Source: Phycisphaerae bacterium (GTDB lineage: Bacteria; Planctomycetota; Phycisphaerae; Sedimentisphaerales; SG8-4). From it: a stretch of DNA of 10,130 bases. The first letter of the stretch is position 1; the number at the start of each line of letters is the position of its first letter. This document shows, piece after piece, positions 5,537-10,130 of the stretch. The notes under the pieces were generated by a model that did not search any database, was not told where the DNA came from, and saw only the letters and a program-made list of their open reading frames with translations. The position numbers and the translations under genes were made by a program. The DNA lies in assembly GCA_030613765.1 (NCBI GenBank), contig JAUWLI010000082.1:1-10130 (forward strand), given 5' to 3'.

Positions 5537-8500
5537 CTACGAGCAGCCCATCGAGTTGCCGCAGTTGAAGCATTTGTAGCATGTGCCGTTTCGGACGGTA
5601 AGCGAGCCGCAGACATCGCATGCCGGGGCATCGCTGGAGAAATGCGCGAATTGGGCGTTGAATTGCTCCAAAACCTTCGCTTCAGACAGCAACGGCCCGG
5701 AGGCATCAGTAACGGCTGATCCGACGAGGGTCCCGATTAGATTAGCAGGGCCGGTAAATCTATCTGCCAACGCCGGAGACGGCTGCTTAGTTGCCTGTTC
5801 TGAGAGTGAAAAATCCATTTTTTCATGAACAGCCGTTTTTTCTTTGTTTTCTACCCTGGCCTTTGTTTCGGCAATCTTCTGTGCCAGGTCTTTTGTCTTT
5901 TCAACCAATTGCCTGGCGGTTGTCGTATTCTTGCTTACCTTTGTATCCGGCCCTGCCGATCTATTAGGGGTGTTCTTGTCTGCATAGCCGGGTATAAACT
6001 GACAGCCCAGCCAGCAGAAAATGTAATCAATCAGGCTTTTTGCAAACGGTATCTCCTTGCTGGATGTCATTCCCGACGGCTCAAATCGAGCGTGCCGGAA
6101 CTTATCCACCAAGGTTATCAGAGGCACACCATACTGCAATGCCATCGAAGTACATGTGCCTATAACATCCATAAGGCCACCGACGGTGCTGCCCTCCTTG
6201 GCCATAGTGATAAACAACTCACCAGGCTGAGCGTCCTCGTACAGCCCCACCGTCAGGTAACCTTCATGCCCTGCAACAGAGAATTTATGTGTAATACTTT
6301 GTCGAGTGTCCGGGAGGCGGCGTCTGAACGGCCGGGCCTTACTGGACACTTCATCAGCTTTGGCCCTAGTTTTCCTGTGCTTCTTTGTAGAGACAGGCTG
6401 CAGTTGTTTCGAGCCATCGCGATAGATTGCCACTGCCTTTAAACCAAGCTTCCATCCTTCGGTATAAGCTACGCCAATTTCTTCGGCTGTGCTTTCCTTT
6501 GGCATATTAACCGTTTTGCTGATAGCGCCGGAAATAAACGGCTGTACAGCCGCCATCATTTTCAAATGTGCCATGTAGTGGATATGCCTTTTGCCGTTAC
6601 GCGGCTTAAAAGCACAATCAAAAATCGGCAAATGGTCGGGGTTCAGCTTTTGGGCCCCCTCGATAGTTTCATTTTCATCTATATAGTCGCAGATTGATTT
6701 GATATCGTCGGCACTATAGCCAAGCCTATCCAAAGCCATCGACACGGTTTTATTAACAAGCTTGAGCATCCCACCGCCGGCCAATAATTTGTATTTGACC
6801 AGTGCAATGTCGGGCTCAATGCCCGTAGTATCACAATCCATCATAAAACCAATAGTTCCGGTCGGCGCAAGGACCGTTGCCTGGGCATTGTGAAAGCCAA
6901 CTTTGGAACCGGCATCAAGAGCCTCATCCCAGGCATCCTTGGCAGCGTTGCGGAGATAGTCCGGACAATGAGATTCCGGAATATCATGAGCGTTCTGGCG
7001 GTGCATATTGATAACCTTAAGCATCGCATCGGTGTTCTTATCAAATTCCTCAAAAGGCCCTTTCAGCGAAGCTATTTCTGCACTTGCGGCGTAAGCGGTT
7101 CCCGTCATAATAGCGGAGACTGCGGCGGCAAATGCCCTTGCCTGGTCAGAATCATAAGGAAACGCCTGGCTCATAATAACAGAACCGAGATTGGCGTAAC
7201 CAAGGCCAAGCGGCCGGAACAAATGGCTGGTTTTGGTAATTGATTCGTCGGGATAGCTTCCGTTATCGACCAGAATCTCCTGAGCTATGATGAAGAGGCG
7301 AATCGCCTTCTTAAAGCTGTCAACGTCAAAAGAGCCATCGTCCCTGCGAAACTTCATAAGATTCAGGGAAGCTAAATTGCATGCCGAATCATCGATGAAC
7401 ATATATTCGCTGCATGGATTCGAGGCGTTAATGGGCCCGGAGTTGGGGCAGGTGTGCCATCGGTTGATTGTAGTGTCGTATTGCAGGCCCGGATCGCCGC
7501 AAAGCCTTGTCCCTTCGGCAATTAGCTCCATTAACTGGCGTGCCGAATGCTCCTGCATTTTATCACCCGTTGTTACAGCATAGGTATCCCACTTGCCATC
7601 TATTTCCGCCGCTTGCATAAACTCATCTGTTACGCGGACAGAAAGATTGGAATTCTGGAACATCACACTGTTGTAGGCTTCATTGTTGTAATCCCCGCCG
7701 TAGCCGGCCTCAATAAGTGCCCGTGCCTTTTTTTCTTCCTCACTCTTACAGGTAATGAATTCTTTAATATCGGGATGCCTGACCTTGAGTGACTGCATTT
7801 TTGCCGCCCTTCGGGTTTTGCCGCCGGATTTAATCACCGCTGCTATCTGGTCATATACCCTCATAAAGCTCAAAGGACCCGAAGGATTGCCCCCGCCGGA
7901 GAGTTTCTCTTTACTGCTTCGCAGTGTTGAAAGGTCAGTGCCGGTTCCAGAGCCGTGCTTGAACAGCATCGCTTCGCTTGTCGCCAGCCGCATTATATCT
8001 TCCATCGAGTCCTTAACCGACTGGATAAAGCAGGCGGATGCCTGTGGATACTCATAGCTGTTTTCACAGGCAACTACTTCCCCGCGCCGTGTGTCCCAAT
8101 GGAAATTATGTTTGCTGCCTGCAATCCCATAAACATCAAAAAGCCCCACATTAAACCACACAGGTGAATTAAATGCCCCGTTCTGATTGACACACAACCA
8201 AGTTAGCTCATTGTAGAAAACCTCAGCGTCTTCATCAGTGGCGAAGTAGCCGTCCCGTTTTCCATGGTCGGCGATCATCTTACAGACGCGGTGGACAAGC
8301 TGCTTTACCGAATGCTCCCGCAGGCCGGTCCCAACGTCACCATAGAAGTATTTACTCGCCACTACCTTTATCGCCAATTGGCTCCAGGAGACCGGGACTT
8401 CGATATTGTCCTGCTCAAAAATCGCTTTACCGCCATCGCCGCTGATCTTGACCGAACGGTTTTCCCATTCGAGCTGCTCAAAGGGATGTACACCGGGAGC

Positions 8501-8611
8501 TGAAAAGAAATGCTCTATCCTCAAACCACTTGATTTAGCCACATCCATGGCGGTTTTGATCTCAGATTGTTCACTCTTAAATGGATTCTCAGGCTCGAAA
8601 TTATAGGACAT
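5537..8611 (-). CDS. nrdJ: Adenosylcobalamin-dependent (class II) ribonucleoside reductase
   Basis: A 1024-aa NrdJ that reduces ribonucleotides to deoxyribonucleotides using an adenosylcobalamin-generated thiyl radical, without needing oxygen. Visible parts: class II N-terminal domain about 1-110 (RIEHFFSAPGVHPF, SVKQLVHRV); catalytic barrel about 140-735 with C194 (ASACFIQS) and C411 (SACNLASLN) as the redox pair and C400 in NPCSE as the radical cysteine beside N398 and E402; PTGTI at 583-587; a basic linker about 736-765; a TSCPD domain about 765-868 (GELFITMAKEGSTVGGLMD); a long polar linker; and a C-terminal ribbon with C998, C1001, C1011, C1014, C1017 and C1023 ending MGCS. That ending matches the family, so the TAG stop is genuine. 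GGAGG at 8619-8623, 7 nt before the ATG, supports the start. Two NrdR boxes lie upstream. No separate small subunit is needed. Confidence 0.97.
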   Translation of the reverse strand: MSYNFEPENPFKSEQSEIKTAMDVAKSSGLRIEHFFSAPGVHPFEQLEWENRSVKISGDGGKAIFEQDNIEVPVSWSQLAIKVVASKYFYGDVGTGLREHSVKQLVHRVCKMIADHGKRDGYFATDEDAEVFYNELTWLCVNQNGAFNSPVWFNVGLFDVYGIAGSKHNFHWDTRRGEVVACENSYEYPQASACFIQSVKDSMEDIMRLATSEAMLFKHGSGTGTDLSTLRSSKEKLSGGGNPSGPLSFMRVYDQIAAVIKSGGKTRRAAKMQSLKVRHPDIKEFITCKSEEEKKARALIEAGYGGDYNNEAYNSVMFQNSNLSVRVTDEFMQAAEIDGKWDTYAVTTGDKMQEHSARQLMELIAEGTRLCGDPGLQYDTTINRWHTCPNSGPINASNPCSEYMFIDDSACNLASLNLMKFRRDDGSFDVDSFKKAIRLFIIAQEILVDNGSYPDESITKTSHLFRPLGLGYANLGSVIMSQAFPYDSDQARAFAAAVSAIMTGTAYAASAEIASLKGPFEEFDKNTDAMLKVINMHRQNAHDIPESHCPDYLRNAAKDAWDEALDAGSKVGFHNAQATVLAPTGTIGFMMDCDTTGIEPDIALVKYKLLAGGGMLKLVNKTVSMALDRLGYSADDIKSICDYIDENETIEGAQKLNPDHLPIFDCAFKPRNGKRHIHYMAHLKMMAAVQPFISGAISKTVNMPKESTAEEIGVAYTEGWKLGLKAVAIYRDGSKQLQPVSTKKHRKTRAKADEVSSKARPFRRRLPDTRQSITHKFSVAGHEGYLTVGLYEDAQPGELFITMAKEGSTVGGLMDVIGTCTSMALQYGVPLITLVDKFRHARFEPSGMTSSKEIPFAKSLIDYIFCWLGCQFIPGYADKNTPNRSAGPDTKVSKNTTTARQLVEKTKDLAQKIAETKARVENKEKTAVHEKMDFSLSEQATKQPSPALADRFTGPANLIGTLVGSAVTDASGPLLSEAKVLEQFNAQFAHFSSDAPACDVCGSLTVRNGTCYKCFNCGNSMGCS

Positions 8612-8618
8612 TTATACG

Positions 8619-8623
8619 CCTCC
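8619..8623 (-). promoter_or_regulatory. Ribosome binding site of nrdJ
   Basis: On the minus strand GGAGG is followed by CGTATAA and then the ATG at 8611-8609, giving a 7-nt spacing. It confirms the chosen start. Confidence 0.85.
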
Positions 8624-8639
8624 ATGCGACCTATAGAAA

Positions 8640-8655
8640 CAACAATATGTAGAGA
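8640..8655 (-). promoter_or_regulatory. NrdR box 2 (promoter-distal, weaker)
   Basis: Plus-strand CAACAATATGTAGAGA matches the published NrdR consensus acaCwAtATaTwGtgt at 11 of 16 positions and keeps the core C, AA/AT and T-x-G positions. It lies exactly 30 bp from the second box, about three helical turns, and ends 28 nt before the nrdJ start codon. Confidence 0.7.
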
Positions 8656-8669
8656 AAATTGCACGAGGT

Positions 8670-8685
8670 ACACAATATATAGTCG
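8670..8685 (-). promoter_or_regulatory. NrdR box 1 (strong)
   Basis: Plus-strand ACACAATATATAGTCG matches the NrdR consensus acaCwAtATaTwGtgt at 14 of 16 positions. NrdR is the zinc-finger/ATP-cone repressor of ribonucleotide reductase genes. Boxes normally come in pairs an integral number of turns apart, as seen here with the copy at 8640-8655. The site overlaps a candidate -10 element, which fits repression of nrdJ. Confidence 0.85.
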
Positions 8686-8702
8686 GAAAATACAAGTTAT
8701 AA
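8674..8702 (-). promoter_or_regulatory. Candidate nrdJ promoter
   Basis: On the minus strand TTATAA (8702-8697), a 17-nt spacer and TATATT (8679-8674) form a weak sigma-70-like promoter whose -10 lies inside NrdR box 1. The -35 is poor, so the call rests mainly on the -10 and its overlap with the operator. Confidence 0.3.
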
Positions 8703-8789
8703 ACTTAATTGCGAATTGGGTTACTGTAAAGATTAAAGTCAGAAATTTTTGGGTAAATTTGTTGACTCTGCCGTTAGTCCTTATAGCGA

Positions 8790-8819
8790 TTGAACCTACG
8801 AAAGAAAAAAATTTTTTAT
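8790..8819 (+). promoter_or_regulatory. Candidate uvrC promoter with A-tract/T-tract
   Basis: TTGAAC (8790-8795), an 18-nt spacer containing an A7 run, and TTTTAT (8814-8819) lie 50 nt before the uvrC ATG. The A-tract followed by a T-tract at 8804-8817 would bend DNA. The rest of the 258-bp nrdJ-uvrC spacer holds the NrdR boxes. I see no cobalamin-riboswitch B12 box or RNA gene in it. Confidence 0.25.
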
Positions 8820-8869
8820 AGAGCAGCAATCTATTTTTGATAAATTCACAATGATGTTAACATGGTGAT

Positions 8870-10130
8870 ATGTCCACTAAAACAGGTGACAAATTCGCGG
8901 CGATTCGGGAGAAGATCAAGGGCTTCCCTGCCGGCCCAGGCCTTTACTTTATGAAAGGGGCGGCCGATAAAGTCCTTTACATCGGCAAAGCCAACAATCT
9001 CCGCGCCAGAGTCAGCAGTTATTTTCAGCAAGGCAGCGACCTCGCTGTGGCCCGCGGGCCGAAAATCACCGAAATGATAAGCAAAGTCAAAACCGTCGAC
9101 TTTCTGGAAACCGAAACAGAGGTTGACGCTTTGCTTACGGAAGCCCGCCTGATTAAGGACATTCGCCCGCCCTACAATACAGACCTCGCCGATGATAAAA
9201 CCTTTCCATATCTGGAAATCACCACAAGAGAGGATTTTCCGGGCGTCTATATCACTCGAAAACCCCGTCCAAGCGGCAGCAGGCTATTCGGGCCATTCGC
9301 CGGTGCAAAGGACTTGCGGGCCGTTTTAGTAATATTGCAAAAAATATTCAAGTTCCGTACCTGCAACCTGAATATCAAAGAAGCAGACCAAAAGCGTAAA
9401 TTCTTCCGCCCCTGTCTTTTATACAGCATAAAGCAGTGCACAGCCCCCTGTGCAGCAAAAATCGGTAAAAGCGAATACAAAAAAATCGCTACGGACCTCA
9501 TAAAATTCCTGCGGTCGAAGCGTTCCACTATCCTTCGCCAGTTGAATAAGCAAATGGCGGAGGCCGCCCAAAAGTTTGAATACGAGAAAGCCGCGATGTA
9601 CCGCGACCGTATCCGGCTTATTGAACGACTTGACCGCCGGGGCACGCCGGACGAACATGTTCAGCCGGAAGTCTTCGCCGCCGATCCCACAGAAGCCCTC
9701 CTGCAGCTACGAAAATTGCTGCAAAGCACTCACCCGGTCAGGATTATCGAGGGAATCGACGTTGCCAATATTGCCGGGGCTGAAGCAGTCGGCTCGCTGG
9801 TTAAGTTCATTGACGGCAAACCATTCAAAAGCGGCTATCGGCGTTTCAAAATCAAAACGGTCAAAGGCATCGACGATTATGCAATGATTGCCGAAGTGTG
9901 CCGGCGCAGATACAAATATGCACTGAGGGGTGAAGAACTGTGGCCGGACCTGGTTTTAATCGACGGGGGCCTCGGTCATTTACACGCCGCTGAGGAAGCT
10001 TTTCGGGAAATGAACGCACCGACAGTGAAAATCGCCTCAATTGCCAAGAAACAAGAGCAGATTTTCCTACAGGGAAGCTCTAAATCACTGAAATTGCCCT
10101 CCCATTCGCCTGTCCGCAAGCTGCTGCAAT
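8870..10130 (+). CDS. uvrC: Excinuclease ABC subunit C, 3' end beyond window; apparent short form
   Basis: The nuclease subunit of UvrABC nucleotide excision repair, which cuts on both sides of a lesion. 420 residues are visible and the frame is open at the window edge. GIY-YIG domain about 20-103: GLY 24-26, YIGK 37-40, R45, and E91 in LLTEARLIK. Four cysteines C165, C182, C190 and C194 (RPCLLYSIKQCTAPC) have the CX7CX3C spacing of the UvrC iron-sulfur site. UVR helical hairpin about 225-258 (FEYEKAAMYRDRI). RNase H-like domain from about 290: D297 (GIDVANIAG), D335/D336 and D365 (LIDGG), the 3'... and 5'-side incision modules respectively being GIY-YIG and RNase H. Only about 39 residues separate the UVR motif from D297, against roughly 160 in E. 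coli UvrC as I recall it. ATG 8870 is the only start, since an in-frame TAA lies at 8858-8860. The Shine-Dalgarno sequence (GGTGAT) is weak. Confidence 0.96.
   Translation, partial: MSTKTGDKFAAIREKIKGFPAGPGLYFMKGAADKVLYIGKANNLRARVSSYFQQGSDLAVARGPKITEMISKVKTVDFLETETEVDALLTEARLIKDIRPPYNTDLADDKTFPYLEITTREDFPGVYITRKPRPSGSRLFGPFAGAKDLRAVLVILQKIFKFRTCNLNIKEADQKRKFFRPCLLYSIKQCTAPCAAKIGKSEYKKIATDLIKFLRSKRSTILRQLNKQMAEAAQKFEYEKAAMYRDRIRLIERLDRRGTPDEHVQPEVFAADPTEALLQLRKLLQSTHPVRIIEGIDVANIAGAEAVGSLVKFIDGKPFKSGYRRFKIKTVKGIDDYAMIAEVCRRRYKYALRGEELWPDLVLIDGGLGHLHAAEEAFREMNAPTVKIASIAKKQEQIFLQGSSKSLKLPSHSPVRKLLQ

Noticed and set aside
5825..6442. Plus-strand 205-codon open frame inside nrdJ
   Set aside because: Antisense shadow of the TSCPD/linker region of nrdJ. 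Every conserved residue belongs to the minus-strand frame.
8854..8863. Palindrome ATGTTAACAT just before the uvrC start, as an SOS/LexA operator
   Set aside because: It matches neither the CTGT-N8-ACAG nor the CGAAC-N4-GTTCG LexA pattern, and a 10-bp AT-rich palindrome can arise by chance.
8612..8869. Cobalamin riboswitch upstream of the B12-dependent reductase
   Set aside because: No B12-box-like GCCACTG core or suitable pairing is visible on the minus strand, and the spacer is AT-rich and short for that class.

Overview
The window looks like chromosomal DNA from a free-living, probably anaerobic or sediment-dwelling bacterium, most likely Planctomycetota of the Phycisphaerae / Sedimentisphaerales type. 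The clues are a giant secreted multidomain protein with planctomycete-style degenerate dockerins, LamG and beta-helix modules. A B12-dependent class II ribonucleotide reductase and moderate GC are compatible with this. The assignment is an inference from protein style; no rRNA or other marker is present.

Layout. (1) Positions 59-4975, plus strand: one very large secreted protein. It has a signal peptide, a beta-sandwich, an endonuclease/exonuclease/phosphatase (EEP) fold interrupted by a six-unit repeat module that itself contains a LamG domain, a dockerin, a ten-turn beta-helix repeat region, a choice-of-anchor-Q-like segment and a second dockerin. The second dockerin is cut in half by an in-frame TAG; the same frame continues with good dockerin sequence to a TAA at 5074, and a strong intrinsic terminator follows at 5101-5134. 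(2) Positions 5135-5536: no intact gene. It holds a decayed TPR-like fragment, an AT-rich stretch and a cluster of four hairpin repeats, one of which is the nrdJ terminator and one of which is REP-like. (3) Positions 5537-8611, minus strand: complete nrdJ, the adenosylcobalamin-dependent ribonucleotide reductase, with all catalytic cysteines and a C-terminal cysteine ribbon. (4) Positions 8612-8869: divergent intergenic region with two NrdR-type boxes 30 bp apart in front of nrdJ. (5) Position 8870 to the window end, plus strand: uvrC, the nucleotide-excision-repair nuclease, running off the edge. It appears to be a short form lacking the middle domain.

How the genes relate. nrdJ (dNTP supply) and uvrC (DNA repair) are divergent housekeeping genes sharing one regulatory region. 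NrdR control of nrdJ is well supported by the sequence; control of uvrC from the same region is only possible. The secreted protein is an independent transcription unit converging on nrdJ. The most unusual items are its doubly nested domain architecture, the in-frame amber codon and the shortened UvrC.
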